Source: Closterium sp. Naga37s-1
Lineage: Eukaryota; Streptophyta; Zygnematophyceae; Desmidiales; Closteriaceae
Direction: 5' to 3'
NCBI GenBank assembly: GCA_947471745.1
Contig: CANJKZ010000723.1
Location: 8,066,501-8,130,500 of the forward strand
Length of the DNA: 64,000 nt
The notes below the pieces were generated by a model that made no database searches, had not been told where the DNA came from, and saw nothing but the letters and a program-made list of their open reading frames with translations. Below, one piece after another: positions 52,075 through 62,390 of this stretch. The position numbers and the translations under genes are program-made. Position 1 is the stretch's first letter; each line of letters opens with the position of its first letter.

Positions 52075-53015
52075 TTGGAGAAAGTGAGATACAAGTATGA
52101 GGATGCCGAGAAATGTGATGAACCCCCTAAGATATACCCCACTATAGCCTAGCAAATCAAACACAAATATAAGCATCATTTTTAAACACCCCAAAGGCTA
52201 AGTGAGGGGCATCAAAACGAGCACGAGAGACAAGCGATCACAACACAAGTCAAGAGAAGCAACAAGGCAAGAGGAGTGGACTGTATGGAGGAACCGCTGA
52301 ACTGCACCATGTGTGACTGAGTCAGAGTCATGGCACGAGCAGCTTTGTCCCTGGTCAGCGCATGTATGTCTCTTCTGAAAGTTGGACTTCACTGAAACTA
52401 GAGTAGCTGTGTCTGCGGTAGCAAGACCAGGTCGTTGACGTAGACGAGGATGAAGAAAGGAGTGGGACTAGAACGTACAAATAGTTAAGAGTCGGCGGAT
52501 GAAGGACAAAACCAGAGGTCGACGAGCGTGGTGCGCAGTCTGTCTGAAGCCATTAGCCACTTAGCATGCCTTGAAGACAAAAGGCGATCCACGCGGTTCA
52601 TCTTGAAGATCCATATGCCATCAAATACATTTGCCGGAGGAGGGGAAATTTCTTTGACATACGTGCCTGTGGACTGACACCATCTCTACATCCATGGCTG
52701 CTGTCCACTAAGAGGCACATTGTCCCGAATCTGCCGAAGTGTAAGTACGAGAAGTGGCGGAACATGGCACATAGATGGATAGAAGCAACTGCAAGGAACT
52801 GCATCTCATACTGCTTGTCCTCTAGGACATCACAGTCAAGAACAGACCACCCCTCGGCGGGCAGAGGACGGGTAGGAGGAGCAGCCGCCAAGCGGATGGT
52901 GTAGTCAAGGCGAAAAGTGGCGGCAAATTCAGCAACAACGGCTACAGAAGCCACGACAGACGATGGAGTGGCAGTATGGTCTGTCACGAGAGAGGCGAGG
53001 AGAGAAGTTTTGTAG
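52075..53015 (-). mobile_element. Decayed Copia fragment (pre-RT, RT, 3' LTR)
   Basis: On the minus strand: the pre-RT block FRLDYTIRLAAAP...DVLEDKQYEMQFLAVA (about 52770-52980), a fragment around YVND (near 52435) and KSNFQKRHTC (near 52375), then a degraded LTR (about 52080-52190) with the GTGGGGTATA core. It resembles the pre-RT region of Copia-1 and X. Many breaks, old. Confidence 0.7.
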
Positions 53016-53357
53016 CATAAGTCGGGGCCTTCCATTCCCGGATGGTGTTGATTTTCTTTAGGGTAATTATTATTCCATCGCGAGAGATTCTGTGCCCCTG
53101 AATCTCCAGCTCTTGCCAAGAAAAGCTATGACTTAGAACCTTTGGTAGTGAGGCGTTTGGATCAGAGAGGTGTTGCAGAGGTGTTGTTCACGTATCGAGT
53201 AGTTGTTGAAACACCCTGACCATGGTCAGCAAAAATGTCGAACGTGTCAGAGGTCCACTGGTGATCCCCGATTGATCATAGGGAAGGGTTACAGGCACGT
53301 TGGCCTGGGGGGTTATGGGAGCACTGATCCGCTACTTAACAAGCCCTTTTATCCCAA

Positions 53358-53374
53358 TGGTCTAGTGGTTGGGA
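53358..53374 (+). promoter_or_regulatory. Putative pol III A box at the end of the TRIM 5' LTR
   Basis: TGGTCTAGTGGTTGGGA differs by one base from the D-arm sequence TGGTCTAGTGGTTAGGA of eukaryotic tRNA-Glu as I know it. Spacing to the B box is 30 bp, within the tRNA range. Confidence 0.55.
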
Positions 53375-53404
53375 TTCTGACATGGTATCAGAGCGAAGGT
53401 CTCG

Positions 53405-53415
53405 GGTTCGAATCC
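53405..53415 (+). promoter_or_regulatory. Putative pol III B box in the TRIM
   Basis: GGTTCGAATCC fits the B-box consensus GGTTCGANTCC exactly. It forms the loop side of a T-arm-like hairpin: TCGGG and CCCGG can pair around a seven-base TTCGAAT loop. Confidence 0.6.
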
Positions 53416-53823
53416 CGGTGTATGCGCTTCGAGCATCCCAGTGCGGGGGGGTGTCAGAGGTCCACTGGTGATCCCCGATTGATCATAGGGAAGGGTTACA
53501 TGCACGTTGGCCTGGGGGGTTATGGGCGCACTGACCCGCTACTTAACAAGCTCTTTTATCCCAATGTTCTAGTGGTTGGGATTCTGACAGAACGTGCATT
53601 TGTGAGGCACCAAAAGGCATCCTAATAAACTCATAACTATCTTGGTCGGTTCGAAACACGGTCTTATGGTGTTCTTCAGTGAAGGCATGCATCTGGTGGT
53701 AATGGCTGCGTATGTCAATCTAAAAGATGAAATGGGCGTAACGAATGCGTAGATCAATCGTCAAGATAAAATGAGCTCCACGAAGTTGGTTGATTATATC
53801 GTTGATGCAAGGAATGTGATGAC

Positions 53824-53954
53824 TGTCAGAAACTAACGAGCAGAAATGAATGCATTGAACAGAAATGTGGTACAAGTACTAACCCTAATTGGGTTGTACC
53901 CCATATAGGCTACCCCACTACAGCCTACACAACACATAACATAACAGTTTGACA
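53824..53954 (-). repeat. Solo Copia LTR with ATGAC target duplication
   Basis: 131 bp, TG...CA, flanked by ATGAC at 53819-53823 and 53955-53959. On the minus strand it shows GTAGTGGGGTAG, GGGGTACA and TTAGGGTTAG, the shared LTR core. It lies within the G3 RT remains. Confidence 0.88.
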
Positions 53955-54506
53955 ATGACAAGACTTGATTGTACCTCCGTTGAGTGCGCGATAGTCGATG
54001 CACATCCAAAAAACGTCGTCCTTTCTTAGTGTATGCATGATTGGTGCGAAAACTGGTGAAATAATGGATATGATGAAGCCTTTCTCCAATAAGACTTTTA
54101 TTTGTCTTTGGAGCTCTAAGTTCAGGCTGCATCAGCCACCCCTGTGTACGAACTGGCGGTCGCGCACCGGCCTCAAGTGTGGTTTTGTTGTCTTCTAGAA
54201 CTTTCGGGTGGTAAGAAAAGTGGCACATTGTCCGATAAATCTTGGAGTTTTTTTTGCGGTCGCGCCAGCTCAGGTAGTACTCATGGACACAATTTGTCGA
54301 TGCTGTGATTGCCGTAATTATCTAGTGTTCCAATCTTGCCTAAGAAGCATATGCAACTGCTTAACATCGTCGTAAGAAACGTCATATTGAAGCCGAAATC
54401 ATCACCACACTTGATCAGCACCGTCCGTGTAGTCTCCTTGATTGTCTGGGGCATCCCATCCAGTAGTTGAAGGTCGATCTCGGACGTACACGCGTGAAGA
54501 TGTAAC

Positions 54507-54990
54507 TGTCAGAATGTTATAATTGTCTAGCCTGCAGTGGGGTACTCAATAGTGAGTACAACCCAATTTAGGGTTTGCTATATGTACTCAACTGCTTGCT
54601 AGTGAAACCCCCTTCATTCCTCATTTCTTCACATGCTATCAGAGCATCTACGCTCCTGGCCTGTGGGCCCACCTAACTGCTTCCGCTGCTACTCTGTGTG
54701 TTGCACGCCCCGTGGCGTGCGACGGACTTTTTTCTTCCCCTCCTAGAGGCCCCTCTCACGGCCCCTCGCGCGACCCTTAGCGGCCCCGTCGCCACCCCTA
54801 GCGGCCCCGTCGCCGCCCTTCTCGGCCCCTCGAGGCCCCTTCGCGGCCCCGTTGCCGCCCTTCCAGGCCCCTCGCGGCCCCTTCGCGGCCCCGTCGCCGC
54901 CCCTAGCGGCCCCATCGCCGACCTTTCAGGCCCCTCGCGGCCCCTTCGCGGCCCCGTCGCCGCCCCTAGCGGCCCGTCGTCGCCGCCCTT
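54507..54990 (+). mobile_element. Copia 5' remnant: LTR, primer site, repeat leader
   Basis: A 127-bp LTR (54507-54633) with the GCAGTGGGGTACTC core, the primer site TGCTATCAGAGC, a short leader and GC-rich tandem repeats (CGGCCCCGTCGCCGCCC, about 54775-54985). No gag or pol follows. LTR and leader resemble those of Copia V on the other strand at 37636-36850. Confidence 0.78.
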
Positions 54991-55462
54991 CTTCACAGTA
55001 ACAACAATTGTGTTGTTGTTGTTAGATTGAAATGGCCATGACCAACCCCACAATTGATAAAGGTTTGTTTTTTCTAAACAACCGTAGCGACAACTAGCAT
55101 AAGGTGACCCACATGCTCACCCTTGTAATTCATCGGAGCACGATCGGTTACATAAATCGGAACCATCACGAGGTGGGAATAGTGAGGTAGGGGCGATAGA
55201 GCACAATCAACAAGGGGCCCGACTGTTACTGAATCATCCCATTTCTCTCCTCGGCATTTTTCTTTCCTTGTGATTTTTTCAGGGCTGTCTCTAGCTATAT
55301 GACACAGCTTTCCGTGAACTCTGGACGCGTGAACTCTGTTGATTGTGGCCCGATGGGCTGTCCATGAAATTCTTTTTTTTCTCGAGAACTCGATGTTGCC
55401 CACTACATCAGCGCGTTTATGGTTTTCGCTAATATAACTACCTCATTAACTATACCTATTTG
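54991..55462. other. No gene recognised
   Basis: Mixed AT-richer sequence between the Copia remnant and the G2 plus LTR. A 109-residue minus-strand frame (55074-55403) has no recognisable family and may be element debris. Confidence 0.5.
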
Positions 55463-55831
55463 TGTGAGAGTACGACGGCTTATGTTGGCTTTTAGCTTGT
55501 CTGGACTTTATTATGCTATATCTAGCTTGGGTTTAATTTATCATGCATAGATATGCTTGATTTCCTATGTTAGGTGCATTCCTATATTTTATTATAGTTA
55601 TAGCACCGAACCAGGTTACGTGTACCGAACCCAAGCCTATTTGGTTTCCACCGAATTGCTTTCTACTGAGTTCGGGAAGGTTCTGTTCGGGGCGTTCGCG
55701 ACCCTCAGAACATTCGCGTAACACCTGGGTAACTGGCCTTGTGTCGAGACAATAAATATAGCCTCGTATTGTACCCAGGTGAATGATTCAATTCACATTC
55801 TCTTTTCTGAGCTCGATCCTAGATCCTCATA
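55463..55831 (+). repeat. G2 plus copy 5' LTR
   Basis: 369 bp, counterpart of 25106-25473 in opposite orientation. PBS-like CTTGGTAATCAG follows. Confidence 0.86.
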
Positions 55832-56724
55832 CTTGGTAATCAGAGCATGTTTAGAAGCGAAGTTTTTCGACCGCTAAAACCTGGCTTTTCAAACCGCAGG
55901 GGCGACGACTGAAAGTGCCGATTTCGGGTACGTAAACCAGTTCCGCGCTATTTTCTAACGTCCCCCTCGAACCCGTTTTCGAACACTCCTCAGGTCCAGT
56001 GGCGAAAAAGTTGGAATTTCGACCGTCGGATCGATTCGAATCTCAACGGCCCTGAGAATTTTGCCAAAAAAAGCTGGAATTTGGAGCGTCGGATCAAATT
56101 TCTTCTCAACGGCCGAGATCGGACGCGAATTTCAACTAAGGGAGAACTACCTTACTTACAGAAACAACGCTCGTTTTTTCTACAGTCGATTCGACTCACA
56201 GTAAGATGACCAGCGCCTATAAACTTTTTTTTTTCGCAAATCTTCCTGTAAATCGCCAAATCGAGGAAAATGGTGATAATTCCGTACAAAAAATTACGGA
56301 GTTGCACACCGACCTGGACCAGACGCGAGCAGCACTCCAGCGAATAGAGGAGCTTCTTGCGAACTAGTCGGCAGCTGCCACAGCAGCAGCGAACGCAGCA
56401 GCGAATACAGCAGCGACGGCAGCAGCAGCAGCGGCAACACCGACACTTCACCCAGCAGCAGCGGCAGCGTCTACAGTGAATCTTGAGGCGGCACGTCCAA
56501 GGCTACCGGAAACGTTCAATGCGAATGCGAGAGACACCGACGTCCGTCGATTCATTGCGACCCTCGAAATTTACTTCGAGGCCGTTCGCTGTACGACCCC
56601 GACACACGATGCAATGCGGATTCGGCTTGTAGCGACATTGTTACGAGGCCTGGCGCTCGAGTGGATTTACAATAGCAATGAGGTCCGAGGCGAGGGGTCA
56701 TCGGCACAGTTTCGGGAAGCATTC

Positions 56725-57545
56725 TGTTGGTGCAACCCTACGGTTTGCACTCGGCTTGTTGTCCGTGTGCGTGAATGTGTGTGTGTATGGAATGGTATGA
56801 GGGCATGGGATAATATATATTTCATGCTTATAATTGTGTGTGAATGTTGAGTCATGATGTCGAGTGTGTGTGTCGAGTCAATAGCGAGTTATCGCTAGAC
56901 GCGTGTTACGCGGTCGTTTGTGTCTCGCGCGCGGTTTCTATTTTGTCGTGCGCGGTTTCTATTTTGTCCTGTGTCGAACGTTCGGCGTGTCGCAGGTGTG
57001 TGCAGCAGACCCATCAAGAACTCAAGGATGAGTTTGTGATGAAGAGCCCGAGCCTTGGTGTCAAGCCTCAAGTGATTTTCGAAGCTCGCCAAAAAGGGTA
57101 CACCTCAAGATATTGAAGATAGTTACATTACTTTGTGTAGTGTAACATTTTACTTGGTGTAGGCCCTAGTGAAGGGTAGTTTCGAGACCCTTCGTGGTTG
57201 GGGACAGTGTGGCACTGTTCCACATCACTGTAACTCGGCTCTTGGGGTTTGTAGGAGCTGGGAGTCATTCCCAACTCGTAACTCTTCCTATCTTGTGTTC
57301 TAAGACTATAGTGGCTGCCATAGTACCGTTCGTTCAAACCGACGCTGTGTCGTCAATTCTTTATCAAATCGTGCAATCTAAATTGCTAATTGTAGACGAC
57401 GTGATGACGCTCCAGATCCAATTTGAATCAAGTCATTTGCAGCTGTGAGCAGAACGCTATCAACGTTTGAAGCCGCTGTGCAGAAATCCGTCTGTGCTCT
57501 CTATCTTTCGTTTTAGGCACATTCAAGCCTATTGTGACTATAACA
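56725..57545 (+). repeat. Copia-E 5' LTR
   Basis: 821 bp, TGTTGGTGCAACC...GACTATAACA, preceded by CATTC. Confidence 0.95.
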
Positions 57546-57546
57546 A

Positions 57547-60500
57547 GTGGTATCAGAGCCCCTTGGAGCAGTTTCGACAATGTCTGGACCTGAGGAAAGG
57601 GGTGGCAGAGGTGCTGGTGGCAGTGGAGAAGCTCAAGCTCAAGGCCAACCCCGTGATTCAGCCATGGCGCCCATGCAACCAAGTCTTGGCCCACCTAGGG
57701 ATGAGCCTAGGGTGTTTGGGCTTGACAAGTTCAACGGTGACAACTTTGCTGAATGGTCCTTCAAGATGGAGAACATCTTTGACCACTATGACCTGCTGGA
57801 GGTGATGGAAGGAACGGAGAAGCGCCCCGAGAACGACCCGAAGAAGAGCCCGTGGGTGCGGAAGAGCGCACAAGGCTATCTCTTACTTGGGCAAGCGTTG
57901 GGGAGCAGTCAGATCCGTCACATCAAGCCATTCCAGCGTGAACCAGAGAAAGGACCAAAGGCATGGGCTGCTCTCAAGGGTGTACATGCTCCTGCAACAG
58001 CGGCGATAGCGGTGGTGTTGGAACGGCAAATGGCGGCACTACGAATTGAAGAAAACGAAGCGGTTGAAGAAGGGGTGCAGAAATTCTTCGACTTGTTGAC
58101 GCGGCTTGAGGGAGCTGATTTGAACTACAGTGAGCTCCAAAAGAAGACCAAGTTGCTGGCCTTACTCCCAGAGTCATGGTCCTCGCTCATCATCAACCTT
58201 AATCGCGACTTGCCCCGCCTCTCGCTTGAAGACGTGAAGCGAGCTATCCTTCAAGAGGATTTCCGCCGCCGTGAGTTGGCGAGTGCGGATGGCGCTGGGG
58301 CAGCGAGCATCGGCCGTGGATATGGTCGAGGAAGAGGCAGAGGACGAGGGGGAGGAAGGTTTGGTGGCAGCAACTTCGGCGGAGGCCGCAGGAGTGGCGG
58401 TTACGGCAGCGACGACAAGAGCTACGGACGCGGTCGCGGCCGATTCGACGGCGAGTGTCACTATTGCCACAAGAGCGGACACATGTGGCGCGACTGTTAC
58501 AAACTCCCTGATGGTTGGACCCCTGCTCAAGGCCAAGAGGGTAGAGGAGCAGGAGGAGGGAGAGGACGAGGCCGTGGAGGCCGTGGCGGTCGCGGTGGCG
58601 GAGCTGCAAACATGAAGAGCGGAGACAACGACAAGGACCCGAGCGACGATCGATACCCGGGTCTATTCTACTTCGTGTCGACGCAAGTACCGGCTGGTCC
58701 AGAGAAGGATGAAGGCTTTGAGGAGCCAGCAGCTGTGGGGAAGGTGACCCTACACCCCCTGGACTATTGGGTGATTGATAGTGGCGCTACCTATAGCATG
58801 ACACCTCGCCCGGACTTGCTCACCGAACTCGAGCCGTCACCGGTGAAGCATGTCACATCGGCTTTGGGGCAGCGAGCAGAAGTGAAAGGCATGGGCAAGG
58901 CCATGTTCAAGGGTGCTGATGGGAAGATGGTGGGCCTCAAGAACGTGCTTTGGGTGCCCAGCCTTGCTGCAAACCTGATTTCCGTGCGGCGGTTGGCAAA
59001 GGCCGGCATGGACACGAACTCGAAGGGAGCCAAGACCTACACCGCAAGGCTTGGCGATCGAATTCTTTGGGACCTTCATGAGGACAGGGATGTCTACAAC
59101 GAGATGTGGCAGATCCCAGTGGTCCCTATGCCTAAGGAGAGGCAAGTGGCAGCAAGCATCAGCACCAAGGATGGAGCGGTCGGTAGCGACGATGGCGCGA
59201 ACGGTCGCGCTAAGGAGAATGAGCTCAAGAAGAGCAAACCTGGAGGGACCAGCAATTTCAGTGAACCTAAGGAGAGTGGTGCAGCAACCAAGGAGCAGCA
59301 AAAGGGTGAGGAGAACCCAGAGGCAGCAGCGGAGGAGGACTACGGAGAGAGTATGTGGGGCGCTATTGCGAGCGCGGCATTCTCCAATCCAACTTCGGCT
59401 ACGGGGGAGTGTGATTGGCTCACCTTGCATCGGCGCATGGGGCATGTGGCCCTGCCCATCTTGCAGCAGCTAGTGAAGAATGAGATGGTTGCTGGCATAC
59501 GTGTGAAGGGGGAGCCCGATGAGGTGCTTGGCTGCCCGACGTGCATTCAAGCCAAGTTCACCCGGTTTCCGTTCCCTAGTTCGGAGGCAACGGCAAAGGC
59601 ACCGCTTGATGAGGTGGTGATGGACGTGGTGGGCCCCCTGAAGCTTGGAGCTGCTAGAGCTGAGTATTTTCTCACCATTGTCGACGTCTACACCCGCATG
59701 ACTTGGGTGTACGTGCTGGCCAAGAAGAGCGACGTGGCTGAAACGTTGAAGACGGATTGGTTCCCGATGGTGGAGCGGCAACAAGACCGTCTAGTCAAGT
59801 CAATCCGCACCGATCGAGGGGGAGAGTTCCTGAGCAAGGAGTTTGGGTTGTGGCTGAAGAAGAATGGTATTCGGCACTCCCTCACCATGCCATACTCCCC
59901 TGCAATGAACGGCATCGCCGAGCGAGCGAACCGCACAATCACGGAGGCGGCACGCGGGTTGCTCATTGAAGCCGGGCTACCCGACTATTTCTGGCCTGAT
60001 GCGGTGCGGAGCGCGTGTGTGGCCAAGAACAGAGCCTTGACTCATGTGGGAGCAGACAAATGGGTGCCCTATGTGGAGTGGCTAGGAAGGAAGCCAAAGG
60101 TGGATATGCTTCGGGTGTTCGGGTGCATGTGCATGGCGCTCGTGCCTAAGCATCTTCGGCACAACAAGCTTGGTGCCAAGGCGGTGTGGGCCGTGCACTT
60201 GGGCATGGCTCAAAACAGCAAGGGATGGCTTCTTTGGGACCCATTCACCAAGAAGTTCTTGGTGAGCAGGGACTGCAAGTTCATGGAGAACTTCATGTAC
60301 AAGGATTGGAAGGCGGAGAATGAGGCGAAGATAGGCGTGCGGTTTGGGGAGGTGAAGAGTTCCGGTTTGGAGCATGTGGAGCTGCCTTTGGAGCTGAGCA
60401 GCGGCAGCACAACCACAAGGCAATCCTCCCTTGTGAATGGGGGAGAGGAGGCCAATGATGCAGAGGAAGAAGAGGAGGAGGTGCAGCAAGTGAGCGAGCG

Positions 60501-62349
60501 TGCACCGTCACTCCCTTCCCGTACTACGAGTGCTCCACGGATTCGAGCCACACCGCAGCAACGCCAAGGCCTTCAAGTCCCTGCAGCTGAGGAGGAAGGA
60601 AGGGGGAAGAGGAGAGTTCAACCCCCTAATAGGCTGACCTATGATGCGCCGGGAAAGCAGGGCAAGACAGCCCTGGCCGGAGCGGCAATGATGGTCGGAG
60701 ACGACGAGGAGAGTGACTACGAGGAGTGTGCCTTCGTGTTCTTCTCTCCGGTGGAGATGCCGGGAGAACCAGCAACTCTCAAGGAGGCTTTGGAGAGTAG
60801 TGATGCTGAGGAGTGGAAGAAGGCCATGGAGAGTGAGCTGAAGAGCATCGAGGAGAATGACACGTTTGAATTGGTGGAGCTACCGGAGGGGCGTACGGCG
60901 ATAACGTCCAAGTGGCTCTTCAAAATCAAGTCGGATACCGACGGCAAGATCGAGCGCTACAAGTCTAGGCTTGTAGCCAAGGGGTACCAGCAGAAGGAGA
61001 AGGTGGACTTCAAGGAGCTGTTTGCCCCTGTGGTGAAGCCGACGACGCTGCGAACCCTATTCGCGGGAGCCGCCATCAAAGGATGGGTAGTAAAGCAAAT
61101 GGACATCGTAACGGCATTCCTTAACGGCATCCTTGAGGAGGAGATTTTTATGGCGCAGCCAGAGGGGTTTGATGATGGTAGTGGCAGAGTGTGGAAGCTG
61201 AAGAAGGCCCTCTATGGGCTGAAGCAGGCCCCTAGGCAATGGTACATGAAGCTGCGCGAAGTGTTGGAGGGGATCGGCTTCACTCCCTCAACGGCCGATC
61301 ACTCCTTGTTCATGCTTGGCGAGGGGGAGCAGAGGAGTTTCATGGTGGTTTATGTGGATGACATCCTCATTTTCTCACCCTCTTCTGACCTTGTGAAGGA
61401 GGTGATGCTGAAGCTTCAAGACAAGTTCAAGTGCAAGGCCCTTGGTGACGTGAGCTTCTACCTTGGGCTCCACATCGAACGAGATGTGGAGAAGCGGTGC
61501 ATGCGGGTGCATCAACGAAAGTACCTGGAGGCATTGGCTGCCAACTTTGGGCAGAGTGAAGGCCATGTGGCTACACCCTTTCCCTCTGGGTTCAAGTGTG
61601 TGAAGGGACCAGAGGAGGAGAGCGTTGGTGAAGAGGAGAGGCGCCGATTTCACTCGTTGGTGGGCAGCCTCATGTATGCGGCGGTAAACACCCGACCGGA
61701 CGTCGCGTTTGCTACCGGGCAGCTGGCTAGGGTTGTGCAATGCCCTAATGAGGAGCAGGTAGCAGCTGGAATGAGGGTGGCCAAGTATCTTGGCCAAACA
61801 CCGACCGTTGGGCTGCAATACTCGGCGGCGGCACAAAGGCGCCATAAGGGCGCGGATGGTGTTGAACCCGGGCGTTTGTTCCTCACCGCCTACTCGGATG
61901 CTTTATATGCATCAGAACCAGAGGACATGACAAGTGTGGGAGGCTTCATATGCTGTGTTGGTGGAGGCCCAACTGCTTGGGAGAGCAAGAAGCAGGTTGA
62001 CCAAGCTTTGAGCTCGGTGGAGTCCGAGTACATGGCACTCTTCCGTGCCGTACGGGAGATTGTGTGGCAGCGGCGTTTGTTGGCTGAATTGGGGGAGGAG
62101 CAGCAAGGACCTACCCCACTGTACTGTGACAGCCAGGGTGCCATTGCTCTTGCTAAGAACCCTGTGTTGCATGGACTCACGAAGCACATGAGGGTGAAGT
62201 GGCATTGGACGAGGAGCATGGTAACCGCGGGTGAAGTTGAGTTGCGCTACGTGAAGACCACGGGGCAGCCGGCTGACATGATGACCAAGAGGCTGGTGGA
62301 GCAGCAGCATTGGAAGTGTTGCAAGCTGGCTGGGATGGCTCTGAACTGA
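57547..62349 (+). CDS. Copia-E gag-pol polyprotein
   Basis: Up to 1600 residues; the likely start is the Met at 57580 (MSGPEERGG). Order: gag (FGLDKFNGDNFAEWSFKMEN...LALLPESW), glycine/arginine-rich stretch, CCHC knuckle CHYCHKSGHMWRDC (near 58456-58497), protease VIDSGATYSM (near 58771), pre-integrase zinc region HRRMGHVALP...CPTCIQAKF, integrase core MDVVGPL, RTDRGGEF and NGIAERAN, reverse transcriptase with QMDIVTAFLNG, YGLKQAPRQWY and VYVDDILIFS (near 61348), RNase H with YSDALYAS, SSVESEYMAL and CDSQGAIALA, and the end QPADMMTKRLVEQQHW. The full Copia order in one frame makes it the best-preserved Copia here. Confidence 0.95.
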   Translation: MVSEPLGAVSTMSGPEERGGRGAGGSGEAQAQGQPRDSAMAPMQPSLGPPRDEPRVFGLDKFNGDNFAEWSFKMENIFDHYDLLEVMEGTEKRPENDPKKSPWVRKSAQGYLLLGQALGSSQIRHIKPFQREPEKGPKAWAALKGVHAPATAAIAVVLERQMAALRIEENEAVEEGVQKFFDLLTRLEGADLNYSELQKKTKLLALLPESWSSLIINLNRDLPRLSLEDVKRAILQEDFRRRELASADGAGAASIGRGYGRGRGRGRGGGRFGGSNFGGGRRSGGYGSDDKSYGRGRGRFDGECHYCHKSGHMWRDCYKLPDGWTPAQGQEGRGAGGGRGRGRGGRGGRGGGAANMKSGDNDKDPSDDRYPGLFYFVSTQVPAGPEKDEGFEEPAAVGKVTLHPLDYWVIDSGATYSMTPRPDLLTELEPSPVKHVTSALGQRAEVKGMGKAMFKGADGKMVGLKNVLWVPSLAANLISVRRLAKAGMDTNSKGAKTYTARLGDRILWDLHEDRDVYNEMWQIPVVPMPKERQVAASISTKDGAVGSDDGANGRAKENELKKSKPGGTSNFSEPKESGAATKEQQKGEENPEAAAEEDYGESMWGAIASAAFSNPTSATGECDWLTLHRRMGHVALPILQQLVKNEMVAGIRVKGEPDEVLGCPTCIQAKFTRFPFPSSEATAKAPLDEVVMDVVGPLKLGAARAEYFLTIVDVYTRMTWVYVLAKKSDVAETLKTDWFPMVERQQDRLVKSIRTDRGGEFLSKEFGLWLKKNGIRHSLTMPYSPAMNGIAERANRTITEAARGLLIEAGLPDYFWPDAVRSACVAKNRALTHVGADKWVPYVEWLGRKPKVDMLRVFGCMCMALVPKHLRHNKLGAKAVWAVHLGMAQNSKGWLLWDPFTKKFLVSRDCKFMENFMYKDWKAENEAKIGVRFGEVKSSGLEHVELPLELSSGSTTTRQSSLVNGGEEANDAEEEEEEVQQVSERAPSLPSRTTSAPRIRATPQQRQGLQVPAAEEEGRGKRRVQPPNRLTYDAPGKQGKTALAGAAMMVGDDEESDYEECAFVFFSPVEMPGEPATLKEALESSDAEEWKKAMESELKSIEENDTFELVELPEGRTAITSKWLFKIKSDTDGKIERYKSRLVAKGYQQKEKVDFKELFAPVVKPTTLRTLFAGAAIKGWVVKQMDIVTAFLNGILEEEIFMAQPEGFDDGSGRVWKLKKALYGLKQAPRQWYMKLREVLEGIGFTPSTADHSLFMLGEGEQRSFMVVYVDDILIFSPSSDLVKEVMLKLQDKFKCKALGDVSFYLGLHIERDVEKRCMRVHQRKYLEALAANFGQSEGHVATPFPSGFKCVKGPEEESVGEEERRRFHSLVGSLMYAAVNTRPDVAFATGQLARVVQCPNEEQVAAGMRVAKYLGQTPTVGLQYSAAAQRRHKGADGVEPGRLFLTAYSDALYASEPEDMTSVGGFICCVGGGPTAWESKKQVDQALSSVESEYMALFRAVREIVWQRRLLAELGEEQQGPTPLYCDSQGAIALAKNPVLHGLTKHMRVKWHWTRSMVTAGEVELRYVKTTGQPADMMTKRLVEQQHWKCCKLAGMALN

Positions 62350-62390
62350 GAGAGCAACATATCCTAAGGCCAACAATCCGAGGGGGAGTT

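Larger units (their letters stand above)
53245..53589 (+). mobile_element. TRIM (miniature LTR retrotransposon), 345 bp, with tRNA-like boxes
   Basis: Two 138-bp LTRs (53245-53382 and 53452-53589, five differences by eye), TG...CA ends and a GAACG target duplication on both sides. The internal region is only 69 bp: primer site TGGTATCAGAGCG, the sequence GGTTCGAATCC (53405-53415) and a G tract before the 3' LTR. GGTTCGAATCC is the pol III B-box consensus. About 30 bp upstream, TGGTCTAGTGGTTGGGA (53358-53374) closely resembles the D-arm/A-box region of tRNA-Glu. The element has no coding capacity and is mobilised in trans. It is structurally complete but old. Confidence 0.92.
53120..54506 (-). 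mobile_element. Gypsy G3 reverse transcriptase remains
   Basis: Minus-strand pieces on both sides of two insertions resemble Gypsy RT: LMQPELRAPK and a DVHRLSR-like stretch (53955-54200), FILTIDLR and YEFIRMPFG (53600-53820). The sequence around 53590 and 53244 codes LTNARSTF across the TRIM insertion. Old, with many breaks. Confidence 0.65.

Noticed and set aside
53350-53425. A functional tRNA-Glu gene
   Set aside because: The D-arm and T-arm-like parts are present, but the sequence between them is the LTR end and primer site, and the acceptor ends do not pair. It is tRNA-like, not a tRNA.
55074-55403. 109-residue minus-strand ORF
   Set aside because: A weak impression of polymerase or integrase-like phrases is not enough to name it; left as unassigned.
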